Source of the DNA: Cystobasidium ongulense
Taxonomy: Eukaryota > Basidiomycota > Cystobasidiomycetes > Cystobasidiales > Cystobasidiaceae
Length of the DNA stretch: 64,000 nt
Assembly (NCBI GenBank): GCA_022835595.1
Contig: BQUP01000008.1
Location: 620,001 to 684,000, forward strand
Direction: 5' to 3'
In this document: positions 1 to 11,118 of the stretch, one piece after another
Layout of the letters: each line of letters opens with the position of its first letter
Numbering within the stretch: the stretch's first letter is position 1
Position numbers and translations under genes: made by a program
The notes under the pieces: model-generated
Database searches by the model: none
What the model saw: the letters and a program-made list of their open reading frames with translations, nothing else
What the model was told of the DNA's origin: nothing

Positions 1-1466
1 TCTTCAATTCGTGCTTTGAGACGGCGAGTGTAGAAGGAGTCGAAATCGCTATTGAGAGCCGCGTAGCCCTGTGTGCGGGGAAAAGAAGATCGCAACAAGA
101 CGAGGAGGCGAGTCGTGAAGGGCATTCAATGTGTGCAAATGAACAGAGCCAGAGTGGTATGGCGAATTGAAGGGTCGGAAGGGTCAAGAGGAAGAAGGAT
201 AATAAAGCAGTGCGTCAGTTACCGGTTTCCGTCACATACCACCTATAGAGCCCCAGACGAAGCTGAAACAAAGGGTAAAGTGATGTGAAGACTCACATTA
301 TAAGGCATTAAATGCTGATAACTTTTTCTATGGGTTCTCTTTCCAATAAAATCTCTCATATGACCGACTACGATTAATAATAAATAAGACATGTAGGTAG
401 TCAAATAAATAAAATGTGAAGGTTCTTCAATTTCTTCACCACCAACACCCGTAGATTTCCTATATTGAGATTTATATTCAAATTTTTCTGCTGTATAACC
501 AAATTCAGAATGTCTAGTTGCTAAAGGATCATTTTTTAATTCTTCCGGAACATAGAATGGATCAGCATCAAAATGCCTCGTTGGTGCTATCTTACTAGCA
601 TTCAAAGGTGGATGTTTACTAAAATACTTTAAAGCTTCAGATTGTTTTAAAGGGACGTGATAATCATTTGAATAAACTATTTTATCTTCTTGTTGATGTA
701 ATGTAAAGTTTGCGATTGATTCAGAGAGACCTCTTTTACGGCCTAGTATGAGACCACCACCACCGTTAGTAGCATTTCCATTGGGTGAAGTGACAGTATT
801 GTGAGACTGGGTATTGTTGCGCTTCCTCTTGAGCAAGGAAGAAGGCGAGGGCAAGCTAGAAGCTAGGCTAGAGGCAGCAGATGAGATGGCGCTCGATGCG
901 GAGTTTGTCGAAGTAAAGGACCCGACATCGGAGAATGAAGAGATTGACGAAGTGCCAGTATACAACGAGCTTGAGTCATCTGATGAAGCGGATGAAGAGG
1001 TGGTAGAGTTGTGTCGAGGGAGTTGCTGCTGGCCGTTTGCCAGGTTGGTTGAAGGCGACGACGAGGTTCGAGCGGCTAGTGCGGCGAGGTAAGCCTTTGC
1101 AGCTTCAGGAGCAGCCAATGAGATGGACGAGGGGTATTCACGTCCGCCCATGTTGCTACTATTGCTACTGCTGTTCAAGTTGGCCGAGGATGATCTCTTC
1201 CTGTTGATGAAGTTTGAGATGATGGATGAGGGGGACGAAGGCGGGCGAGATGCACTTGGGTTGGGCGATGGCTGGATCTGGACGACGGGCGTGGACGAGC
1301 GAGAGAGGCCGAGGCCACTGCTGGACGAAGGCCTGTTGGCGGTGTTGCTTGGAGTGCTGCTGCCCTCTTTGGTCTTTGTGCTGCTGCTGCCGCTGCTGCT
1401 GGGAGTGTTGGTGTTGTGATGCTGGTGGTTGCTGGAGGATGAGCGGGATCGACTGAAGAGCGGCAT
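1..1466 (-). CDS. LCB2: Serine palmitoyltransferase subunit 2, 5' part (runs off the left edge)
   Basis: This is the catalytic long-chain-base subunit, which condenses serine with palmitoyl-CoA in the ER membrane, the first step of sphingolipid synthesis. Exon 1 is 297-1466 (390 codons) and exon 2 begins at 68 and continues beyond base 1. The intron 69-296 has GTGAGT and CACAG ends. The last ~60 residues of exon 1 carry the family signature: a Pro/Glu-rich lead-in, one hydrophobic membrane segment (LTTYMSYLLLIVVGH) followed by RDFIGKR and YQHLMPYN, and exon 2 continues with GYAALNSDFDSFYTRR. The PLP-lysine region is outside the window. Unusually, some 300 residues of Ser/Thr/Asn-rich low-complexity sequence precede the conserved part, whereas Lcb2 proteins usually have well under 100. 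The start is the first ATG of the open frame. The family call is firm; the length of the N-terminal extension is an inference. Confidence 0.9.
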
Positions 1467-2218
1467 CGAGACAGTAGCGGCGAGTAGAGTGTGCAGTGCG
1501 GGCTGTTGTGGTGGTGAGTATCCTGTCCCCAGTCAAGCGTGCATGGGCGTCGAGTGTCGGTTGTATTGGATGGATCAGAGCCAACTTGGAATTATTATCA
1601 ATTCGAATATCAGTCAATGATCCAGTCTCGCGTTCATTATAAAGTCGAGGTATAACAGCATTACAGGTGGAGCAGCTACACGCTACACACAACATACAAC
1701 ACCTACCCTCTCTCACGCTACACTTCTGCCCCTCCACCCCATCCACGCTCAATGCCATGGCCGCACTCCTCCGCCTCGCATTATTACTCAACTCGGCTGA
1801 CTGTACACGCAAGTAAGCACACGCAAAGAGGCAAACATCATCACACGCTCGACATCGTGTATTCATCCCATTGCAGTCAACTAAGAGTGTCAGGTAGGCT
1901 AGCCAAGGACATTGTATTGATGAGGTGGAAATAGCCGTATAAGGTAACTTGAATTCATGGGTGAGGAAAAGCGCGCACATCCATCGACAGACTCGGGGTT
2001 AAATGACCAGACTTTACAAAGTCCATCACCACCAGGCACTACTATTGTTTATACGTAGCATCCCACCGTCCATTCCTCACATCTCGTTTAATCTAATCAA
2101 AGGGTCTCGTCAGCCATCAACATCTCACCCCGCTCATGACGCTGTGGTAAAGGCTTACATTTGAGAATCTGCATGGGCGATATGCAGAGCGAGGTTGAGA
2201 CGCGTCAGTGCTAGATCA
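1467..2218. other. Gene-free stretch: LCB2 promoter side and PMP3 3' flank
   Basis: These 752 bases hold the upstream region of LCB2 (pyrimidine-rich, with many ACAC/CTACC runs just before the start) and the 3' flank of PMP3. Short open frames on both strands show no family motif or coherent splice structure. I see no RNA gene. Confidence 0.5.
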
Positions 2219-2814
2219 TCAATTCACCTTCTTGACGGTGCTTACGATGTATAGAGCGTGAATCTGTAATTATCATCAGTCGAGTCCGTCAGTCTTGTGT
2301 AACCCTGGAGAATGAAATCGAGGCACTCACGATACCGGGGATATAACCCAAGACGGTCAAGAGGATATTGATGAAGACTGCACAATACAAACATATCCAG
2401 TCAGCTAGTATACGACATGCCTTGATGTGTCGCCCGCCCTACAATCAGCTCCGCATCCTCGCTCGAGGAAGACTCCAAGAGGTGGGCTGCAGTATCAGAA
2501 TCAAAGGCAGTCAGCTTGGGTGAACGGGGGTATGCGCATGCTTGTGGCATCGAGGCTCACAGCAGGATAGCCTGTTATAATCCACATCGACGTTGTAGAA
2601 TAGTCAGCTCGTTTCGTCCTCTGCTCGCCGTGCAGTCATCGCCTTGTCCTGCCAGCCTCGGTCGTGCGTGCCCTGACGTCTCCATGACGGATCCAAGTCC
2701 AGCAATGGCGCTTGCAACAACCGAGGCCAGCTGCTCTAGCCAGCTATGGCGAGGGTCGAGATGATAGAAACGCACCAAGATGATCTTGCAGATGTCTGAT
2801 CCTGTGAATGCCAT
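2219..2814 (-). CDS. PMP3: PMP3/UPF0057 plasma-membrane proteolipid (61 aa, five exons)
   Basis: This is a tiny two-helix membrane protein of the Pmp3 family, which modulates membrane potential and salt tolerance at the plasma membrane. The exons are 2776-2814, 2561-2571, 2443-2486, 2331-2377 and 2219-2263, 186 nt in all. The spliced protein begins MAFTGSDICKIILAILLPP, continues LGVFLERGCGADFFINILL with the family hallmark LGYIPGI, and ends HALYIVSTVKKVN. Every junction has GT-AG ends and joins in frame. Exon 2 is only 11 nt (GCTATCCTGCT) yet encodes the conserved AIL of helix 1, so simple ORF finding misses this gene. The length matches the family (50-65 aa). The family call is very secure because the whole protein aligns; the microexon follows from the need to restore helix 1. 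Confidence 0.92.
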
Positions 2815-3469
2815 TGTTGTTGGTTGGGTGGGTGGGTTGGTGTTGATAGCTTGGTTTGAGCTGCTTCAAGCCAGTCAGGATTTCGAAGAGGGGACAGACA
2901 GAGGATGGGTGAGTGTGGCATGTCAAGAATGCAACAACAGACTGATGTGATGCTTACAGTCTCGCAGCGGGAATGCAGTCGGTGCAGTTGGTCAAGAAGA
3001 AAGCGAGCCTGACCTCTCGCCAAGCTGCCACCTTCACGCACAGCCGGCCCCGATCATGACGAAGCCATACTTCACATCTATACTTCATTACCCATCTATA
3101 CTTCAATACCCATCTATACTTCATTACCCTTCTCGCCGTGCTCAGCTCTTCCAGTTGGCTCGACTGATTTAGTAGGAAATCGTCCAAGTACCGTCAGATA
3201 GGAACGTGGAATAGTTGAAACATTGACCCTGCTGTACTGTTATACTGGGCAAATCCCGTCAGAGAAGCGTATCAAGCTTGGACTGTCCTGCTCGACATGC
3301 TCGGTCTCGTCCTCAACAGTGGGTTTCGATGAGACAGACGTAAAAACGGTACCGTAAAGCACGGCAGTGTTTGCTTTTAAACGGAGTGGAAGCACTCCTT
3401 GTATGCTACAAAAATCTCATACACATTCAAGGATTATCCCCAATCCACCTCATTCACGACAGAGTTTCT
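2815..3469. other. Gene-free stretch: PMP3 promoter and UMP1 3' flank
   Basis: This region lies upstream of PMP3 and downstream of UMP1. It contains one clear structure, the 18-bp tandem repeat at 3076-3129 listed separately. The rest shows no coding signal that survives a check of motifs and splicing. Confidence 0.5.
3076..3129. repeat. 18-bp tandem repeat, three full copies
   Basis: The unit ATCTATACTTCATTACCC occurs at 3076-3093, with one mismatch at 3094-3111 (CAATACCC), and again at 3112-3129. A partial copy (CATACTTCAC) precedes at 3066-3075. It sits about 260 bp upstream of the PMP3 start, in non-coding DNA. The near-identity of the copies suggests recent replication slippage; a regulatory role is only a possibility. 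Confidence 0.85.
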
Positions 3470-4259
3470 TCACATCTTGAGCTTGCGTTCCATTTCACGA
3501 TGAATGTCGAGTGGCATAGCTTGTTGATCTGCGAAAGGCATGTCGATTAGCATCTTGGCGACGTGCCCTCTCGAGAGAGTGAACCTTTGTGTAACGTATG
3601 TAAAAGTGGCTTACCCTGCACGAATAGGTCGCTCGCTTCTAGGTATTCATCGGTACCTTTGAGTATATCAAGGTGTAGATTGCTCATCGGTCCTCTGGCA
3701 GGCATATGAGCGGACTGTATTCAAGATACAAGCGTGTATAGATGCAATCGTCAGTTTTGTTCTCAATGGCTGTACCTCCTTGTAAGATAGGAGCGCACCT
3801 GTCCTACGAGGGATCTCTCCATCAGCTGTCGAACTGGCATGTGAATACCATAAGCTTGTCTCTGCATTGTGAATTTTAGATTATCTTGAGCTTCCTGCCA
3901 CTATACCATAACGACACAAACTATCATCAGCAATCATGTCCGTTTCCCGTTGATTATCGATTGTTTCGCGTCTCTTCAAGCTGACGCAAGCCTGGTCAAT
4001 GGCGGAACAGCACGTACATTCTTCAAGCGATGCTCTAGCGGATGTTGAGGTGCTACTTCAGCAGCTATAGATCTAGGACCATAGCTGAGTGTGTCGTGCA
4101 GTCCTTGTGCGTTCAATGTGTCCTTGGAAGCTGCGTGTGAGACCTGGATCGTCTCGCTTGTCGTAGCTGAGGGTGCGAGGGCGAGTGAGGGCTGCTGCAG
4201 TCCATTAGTAGGTTAGCTATGTGCTGATACTAATGAATGCGTATACGACTGCTTACCAT
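3470..4259 (-). CDS. UMP1: Proteasome maturation factor Ump1 (146 aa, five exons)
   Basis: Ump1 is the short-lived chaperone of 20S proteasome assembly; it sits inside the half-proteasome and is its first substrate. The exons are 4257-4259, 4018-4194, 3799-3900, 3615-3714 and 3470-3528, 441 nt. The protein contains GLHDTLSYGPRSIAAEV, HPLEHRLKNWQ, the MQRQAYGIHMPVR block and LHLDILKGTDEYLEASDLF, all typical of Ump1 and in the right order. Length matches the family (about 140-150 aa). Exon 1 consists of nothing but the start codon ATG, followed at once by GTAAGC. The acceptor of intron 1 has two in-frame AG choices 3 nt apart (CAG repeated), so one glutamine near the N-terminus is uncertain. 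It is divergent from LYS2, 244 bp apart. Confidence 0.93.
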
Positions 4260-4503
4260 GTTGATAGTTGCAGATGGGTGTGATGGAACAAAGAGTGTCG
4301 CTCCATCCACCACTCTTCTACACGGTTAACCTCGATCATCCTCAACTCCTTCCGCCGACGTTCGCGAAATTGTATTCGCCTCACTTTGACCATTACCAAT
4401 AACATCTAACTCACCGTTCAGTCTACTGCAGCTCCGAACTAGGCGCAGTACATATAGCCTGTATCCGCTGGAAGCTGCGGCCAGGCGATAGAGTTCACCC
4501 AGC
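4260..4503. promoter_or_regulatory. Divergent UMP1/LYS2 intergenic region
   Basis: These 244 bases separate the two start codons and must hold both promoters. I could not pick out a convincing TATA box or a binding site for a named factor. The role is inferred from position only. Confidence 0.5.
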
Positions 4504-7500
4504 ATGGCTATCGAGTCAAGCGAGCAAACGCTCACTGCCAAACTGGCAAGATGGAAGACACGTCTGTCAGATCTGCCTTCGTTAGCACTACCTACCGACT
4601 ATCCACGTTCGACAGAAACCTCCAAGCTAGTCGAAGCTACACATTCTACGACCTTGAACGATAGATTATCACTTGGTCTCGCCCGTTTAGCATTATACGA
4701 CGATTCGGAAGAACAAGGTGCAGCTCAGGACGACGATGGACGAAATGATCCTTCTCCATCTTCAATTACAAATACTACAAATGCACCTGCTACTCCTTTC
4801 CATATCGTCTTATCTGCATTCGTAGTCCTGCTACATCGTTATACAGGAGATACAGACTTATTAATCGCAACTTCATCAGTAACAAGTCAAGCTGGAGATC
4901 CATTACTACTACGTATCAAAGTAGATCCAAATGATTCATTCTGGGAATTAGTCAGGCGCATTCAATTTTTGGAAAAAGAGGCCGAAAATGATACTGTCCC
5001 ATATGAAGAGTTGATTAAAACACTAGGAAGGGAAGAAGGTACAGGTCCTTTATTCAGAGTTAGATTCTTCGATGAGAGTGATAGAGATCGTACTGAAAAA
5101 GCCTTCATGGAACAAACTTCTTCTACCTCTGATATGACTATTTTCATCGAGACTTCACATGTCCAAGAATCATCTACTCCAGGAGGAGGAGGAGCTCTAT
5201 CTACATCTCGTTCGAGTATAGTACCCACACTATCATTACGAATCCACTACAACTCCCTCCTCTTCTCCCACGCTCGCATCAATCATCTCTCGGATCAACT
5301 CGCTTTTGTACTACAAAGTGTAGTCGCAAAACCTCTATCTTCAATCGGATCAATCAATTTAATTACACCAACACAAAAGAAAATACTTCCAGATCCAAGA
5401 GCAGATTTAGAATGGAATGGTTTTAGAGGTGCAATTACAGATATTTTCTCTTCAAATGCGACTAAACATCCGAATAGAACTTGTATAGTTGAAAATATTG
5501 ATCAATCGTCTACTAGAAGTTTTACATATCAACAAATTGATCAAGCTAGTAATGTATTGGCTCATGCTTTGTTAGAAAAAGGTATTGAAAGAGAAGATGT
5601 AGTCACTGTTTATTCGACTAGAAATGTTGATTTGGTTGTCGCTGTTATGGGTATCTTGAAGGCTGGTGCGACTTTTAGCGTGATTGGTGAGTGCAGTCTA
5701 CACATGTACTTGGCTCTCTGATTAGCCAGGGCTGACGTGCTCTCTTTGTTCGTATAGACCCCGCCTACCCTCCTGCACGACAGCAGATCTACCTCAACGT
5801 CGCCAGACCACGCGCACTTGTCATTCTAGCTCGAGCTGGTTCTCTCCTTCCCCCAGTCCGTCAATTCGTTACTGAAGAACTATCAATAAAGGCGGAAATT
5901 CCAGCCCTTCAACTTTTAGATAGTGGTGAAATCGTCGGTTCCGATAAAACTGCTGGCCCAGATGATATTCTCGCACCTTTCCTTTCCAAAAGATCTACTC
6001 CTACAGGCGTAGTTCTCGGACCTGATAGCGTAGGAACTTTGTCATTCACAAGTGGATCAACTGGTATTCCTAAAGGTGTGAGAGGTCGTCATTTCTCACT
6101 CACTCATTTCTTCCCTTGGATGGCTTCACACTTTGGCATGTCTTCTGAAGAAAGGTTTACAATGTTGAGCGGCATTGCACATGATCCTATTCAGCGTGAT
6201 ATTTTCACTCCATTATTCCTAGGTGCTCAGTTACATATCCCTACCGCGGATGATATAGCTACTCCTGGTAGATTAGCAGAATGGATGGCAGATAGTAAAA
6301 TTACAGTCACTCATTTGACTCCTGCTATGGGACAATTGTTATCTGCAAATGCAACAAGACAAATACCCACACTCAAGAACGCATTCTTTGTTGGTGATAT
6401 TTTAACAAAGAGAGATTGTGCAAGATTACAAATATTAGCTTCAAATGTTGATATCATAAATATGTTTGGTACAACAGAAACACAACGTGCAGTTTCATAT
6501 TTCAGAATACCAAGTTTAAATCAAGATCAAACTTTTTTGAAAACTAGAAAGGATATTATGCCAGCTGGAAAGGGAATGATTAACGTACAATTAATCGTAG
6601 TTAATCGTAATGATAGAAATGCAGTTTGTGGTGTTGGCGAAATTGGTGAAATTTACGTTAGATCAGGTGGTTTGGCTGAAGGTTATCTACAATTACCCGA
6701 AGCTACCGCCGAGAAATTCCTTACAAACTGGTTCACTTCGGATATCAAATTCAGAGATACAATTACTGAAAGAGGTGGTCCTGAAAGTAAGCATTGGTTG
6801 GGTGTTAGAGATAGAATGTATAGAACTGGTGATCTAGGTAGATATGATTCTGATGGTATTGTAGAATGTACCGGAAGAGCAGATGATCAAATTAAAATTA
6901 GAGGATTCAGAATCGAATTAGGAGAAATTGATACACATCTTTCTAGACATCCTTTGGTCAGAGAAAACGTAACACTCGTGAGAAGAGACAAAGATGAAGA
7001 AAAAGTTCTCGTTAGTTATTTCGTTCCTCTTTCTGGTGATGCTTTAGAAGGTATGATAAGTTCGGATGATCAGAGTACAGAAGCAAAGGTTGGTAAAGAT
7101 GAAGAGGTCATCAAAGGACTCAAGAGGTATAGAAGACTCATTAAGGATATTAGAGAATATCTCAAGACAAAGCTGCCTAGCTATTCCATCCCGACACGTA
7201 CGTGATGACCGAAACAGGTTACGCTAGGAAGTCTTCGCTAATCAGTCCGTCCCTCCTTGCAGTCTTTGTCCCTCTCAAGCGCATGCCATTGAACCCTAAT
7301 GGCAAGGTCGACAAACCCGCCCTTCCTTTCCCCGATACCGCTCTCGCAGCGGCAGCAGCAGTGCCATCCAAGCCCGGAAAAGCCGTAAATCTCACACCAA
7401 CCGAGCAAAAGATTCACGATATATGGGCACGCCTCTTGCCATCAGCACCACCTTCTATTCCAACAGACGAATCATTCTTTGATTTAGGAGGTCATTCGAT

Positions 7501-9064
7501 TCTAGCAACTCGATTAATCTTTGAAATACGTAAAGTATTGGTTACAAATACACCTTTGAATTTAATATTCTCTCATCCTACTATTGCAGGATTAGCTAGA
7601 GCTATTGATGAATTAGGAGGAAGTGATTTCGGTATTGCTAGTGGTAGCAGTGAACGAAATGGAAATGGAACAACAACAGGAGACAATGGTAAACTCGCAC
7701 CTCCTGGAGGTAGTAAACCTTCTTCGAATGGAATACCTACTTCTGCAAATGATGCTGCGAATGATTACGCTGGGGACGAGAAGAAATTGATCTCTACTCT
7801 ACCTGAATCTTTCAGAGCTCCTGAAACATCACCTCAGAAGAGCACTGTCTTCCTCACTGGTGCGACTGGATTCCTCGGTGCTTTCATCCTTTTCGACCTC
7901 TTATCGCGAACTGAAAAAGTGAACAAGGTCATCTGCCATGTACGAGCTAAAGATCGCGAGAGTGCATTACAGCGCCTCAAGGATGGATGTGAAGGAAGAG
8001 GAGTATGGAGCGATGAATGGCTCTCTCAATCAAGACTCGAAGTAGTGCTTGGAGATCTAGAGAGTCCTAAACTTGGAATGTCTGATCAAGATTGGGAGAA
8101 AGTCAGTCAAGAGGCAGATTCGATCATGCATAATGGAGCGGTCGTGCATTGGGTTTATCCATACAGCAAGTTAAGAGCTGCGAACGTAGCCGCGACAATG
8201 GACGTTATTGCTCTATCACAAGCTGGCCAACCTAAATCAATCACATTCATTTCGACAACTGCAGTCTTTGAGACTCCAAATTATTACTTGAACTTGTCAG
8301 ATGCTATGATCGCACGAGGTAGACTTGGTGTTCCAGAATCTGATCCTCTAGATGGATCGTTAACTGGTATGGCTACGGGCTATGGACAGTCTAAATGGGT
8401 AGCTGAGCGAATACTCATGGAATGTTCACGTCGAGGTATAAGAACGAGTATAGTACGACCTTCGTACGTGCTAGGCGATTCCAAATCAGCCGTCACAAAC
8501 ACGGATGACTTTGTCTGGCGTCTAGTGAAAGGATGCATTCAACTTGGATTAGTTCCTGATATTTATAATACTATCAATCTAAGCCCAGTAGATCACGTAG
8601 CTAGAATAGCATCAGCATCCTTATTCCGACCTACTCCTGAATCGCTCAAGGTATTCCAAGTAACAGCAAGGCCAAATGTTAGATTTAATGATTTCTTATC
8701 TGCTATACCTAAATATGGATATAGAGTAAATAAAGTAGAATATTTAATTTGGAGAACAAAATTAGAACAATATGTGATGGAAGTTGGAGACAATGCTTTA
8801 TTCCCATTATTGCATTATGTCTTAGATGATCTACCTACTTCTACTAAATCTCCTGAATTAGATGATTCTAATACAGTTCAATTATTAAAAGATGCTGGTG
8901 AAAAGGATAGAATGCCTGTTGATGATAAATTGATGGGTAAATATTTGGCTTGGCTTGTTAAAGCGGATTTCTTACCTCTACCTACTGAGGAAGGGGCTAT
9001 GGCACTGCCTGAGCTGGACAACAAGACAGCTATTAGAGCTATTGGAAGAACGATGGGGCATTAG
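4504..9064 (+). CDS. LYS2: L-2-aminoadipate reductase large subunit Lys2 (1474 aa, three exons)
   Basis: Lys2 activates alpha-aminoadipate with ATP, loads it on a carrier domain and reduces it with NADPH to the semialdehyde in fungal lysine synthesis. The exons are 4504-5686, 5758-7197 and 7263-9064. The order is an N-terminal condensation-like region, adenylation domain ([10 protein letters not shown] near residue 492; YRTGDLGRY and [13 protein letters not shown] further on), a carrier domain with LGGHS whose Ser953 would carry phosphopantetheine, and a reductase domain with TGATGFLG at about 1073-1080 and the catalytic pair Tyr1248/Lys1252 in YGQSK. The C-terminus is complete. Length is slightly above the usual ~1400, owing to a Gly/Ser/Asn-rich linker between carrier and reductase. 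Large parts are A/T-rich in third codon positions compared with other genes here. It needs Lys5-type phosphopantetheinyl transferase, not seen in this window. Confidence 0.97.
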
Positions 9065-9238
9065 TATGGTACCCTTTTGATGAATCAGTTGTAAGGGGGC
9101 AATCTAGGGCTCTTCGCATAGCTGAGACAGTGATAGTAATACAAAAACAACTTATGTAGATGATAAAGCTTGCATTTCAGTTATTTCAGTAAACGCTAGT
9201 TCAATGCAGACTATGCTGGTATTCCGAATGTTTGCTTC

Positions 9239-10325
9239 TTAAGCGTTCGGCCTATCTGCAGAGCCTGACGATGGTGTACTTGACATTGATGAAACATGAT
9301 TAAGAGCTAATCTCTGGGCTTGTTCTCGTTTCCGACGTTGTCTTAGTTCTCTTTCGAATTTGAGGAAGCTATATTGAGGGGGGGACGGCGAAGAAGAAAG
9401 TCGGCTTTGTGTTCAGCGAGGTTACTGGGATAAACACTGAAGGGGAACCACTCACGTCCGCAGTGATATATCCAGATCTTGAATCTCATCCGTCACTACT
9501 TGGGCAGCAACATCGAATGCTGATATTCCATCCGCATCATCACTGTCGTATGTCTTGACCGTTCCTGATTTATCGCTGCCGCTATCCTCTTTTTTCATCT
9601 TGGCAGTACTTGTAGCAGCCTCAGCGAATCTTCTCAGATGAACAGGCCATTGATCTTGCGGTACACCTTTCTTTGTGAGTTCTTTACGCGCTTTATCCAT
9701 AGCTTCGAAATGTAATTGTAGATCTTCAGTGTATATGTCATAAACACATCTCGGACAACCTGTCATGCAGCAATCTGTACTTTCGGGCGGCGAGGGACGG
9801 ATTGGTATTGGTACACCTTTTAATGTTGTAGCTGTTTGGACCTGTTGAGATGCGATCTTTCAGTTCAAAGAGCGTCATACTCGGGCGGGACCGATACGAG
9901 CTTACTTGCAGACTACTAGAATCCTGGCCTCTCATATACCGTCTCCCACTTGTGCTTGTTGCGACACTGCTTGCTGGCTGGTCTGTTATGCTGCTTGTGC
10001 TGCTGCTACCGGTTGCATTTGAAGGTGCACCCGCATCTCCGGCAGCGAGATCTTTTGCATCGGGGTCCAGTTCAGTCACCTCATTCAGACGCTGTTCCTC
10101 GAGCTCCTGGAGTATTCTAGCTCTCTCAGCAGGACCAGGCCGCCGCTGTGCTGTTCGACTGGCTGTATTCTTCTTGATCCACTGCTTGTTCACAGAGTCC
10201 CACTCCAACCGAGTGCTGCCTTTGCCTTTGCTGTCGGCGACTTGGTCGGTGCGGACTGCACTCGTGGTGAGCAGTCGCTGGGTGGTGACGAGCCTGCGTG
10301 CGATGGTGCAGGTGCATGCGAACAT
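9239..10325 (-). CDS. Mitochondrial oxidoreductase-like (OXLD1-type) protein (311 aa)
   Basis: The exons are 9906-10325, 9456-9841 and 9239-9368 (936 nt). The hallmark of the Oxidored-like domain is present around residues 158-177: PPESTDCC, then MTGCPRCVYDIY, giving Cys164, Cys165, Cys169 and Cys172. The C-terminal exon supplies the FLKFERELRQRRKR tail that follows this domain in fungi. The N-terminus is Arg/Ser/Thr-rich with few acids (ARRLVTTQRLLTTSAVR), a plausible mitochondrial targeting sequence; related proteins are mitochondrial. The biochemical activity of the family is unknown to me, and the name comes from a short shared motif rather than a shown reaction. The linker from 60 to 135 is low-complexity. 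It is convergent with LYS2, 174 bp between stops. Confidence 0.85.
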
Positions 10326-11118
10326 GGCGGATAGCTCGTGGATGCTGGGTAACGAGTAGTGTGTGATAGAGACAAAGCTGCACCTCCACATGCATGATGA
10401 GATGGGTCAACTTGTGTACCGTGAACAGGCGCCATTCCTCCGACAAGCAAGCAAGCGGGCAAGGCAGAGGGCATTCAGGATCGCTAACAATCAAAGCTAT
10501 CGACACCTGCCCACCATCTCGGTGCAAGAAGCCAGCATGTGCTGCCTCTGCAGTAGTGTCAGTCCGATCATGATCCTGCTCGTCGCACCGACACGCCATC
10601 ATCGAGCATGCGATGAGGACGATGGTGTTGCTTTCCACCTACTGTACCTTGCAACTGCATTCTTCCAGCTCTCGTCTACTTCAACCAGCATCCACCAACT
10701 GCTACTGCATTTACCGCCGTCACCTGTCAGGCAAGCAACACCCACCTGCTCGGGCATTGTCAGCAGACAGTCAGCAGCAGCTATCGTCCCCGAGCACATC
10801 AGCACAGCGAGGTGAATACAGCCAACTGCTGCCAATACAGCATACATATACCATTCAGCAAGCTACCATAGACCGCCAGCACACTCGAGGCGCTCTTCTC
10901 ACACACGATACTCGCGATCCCACCCTGGCACCGCGCGGGATCTTTATCGGGAAGCTTTAGATGAATAATAAACGACAGGCCATTATCATTACTACAAAGG
11001 CCATCAAGCACCATCGCAATACGGTAACTCGAGTATAGAAACAAGCTTTTGTACAATAGCACAACACATCGGATCACCATCCACCTCATCCCATCTGACT
11101 TGCACTGGAAAAGTCAAA
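10326..11118. other. Gene-free stretch: divergent promoter region
   Basis: These 793 bases lie between the divergently oriented oxidoreductase-like gene and the Zn2Cys6 regulator. Several overlapping open frames exist on both strands, but they are Ser/His/Cys-rich, mutually overlapping and without motifs, so I treat the region as promoter and 5' leader. CAGCA-type short repeats occur near 10660-10840. Confidence 0.5.

Noticed and set aside
814-1419. Plus-strand open frames opposite LCB2 exon 1
   Set aside because: They are complements of Ser-rich coding repeats (giving Glu/Asp/Leu-rich strings) and have no start context or motif of their own.
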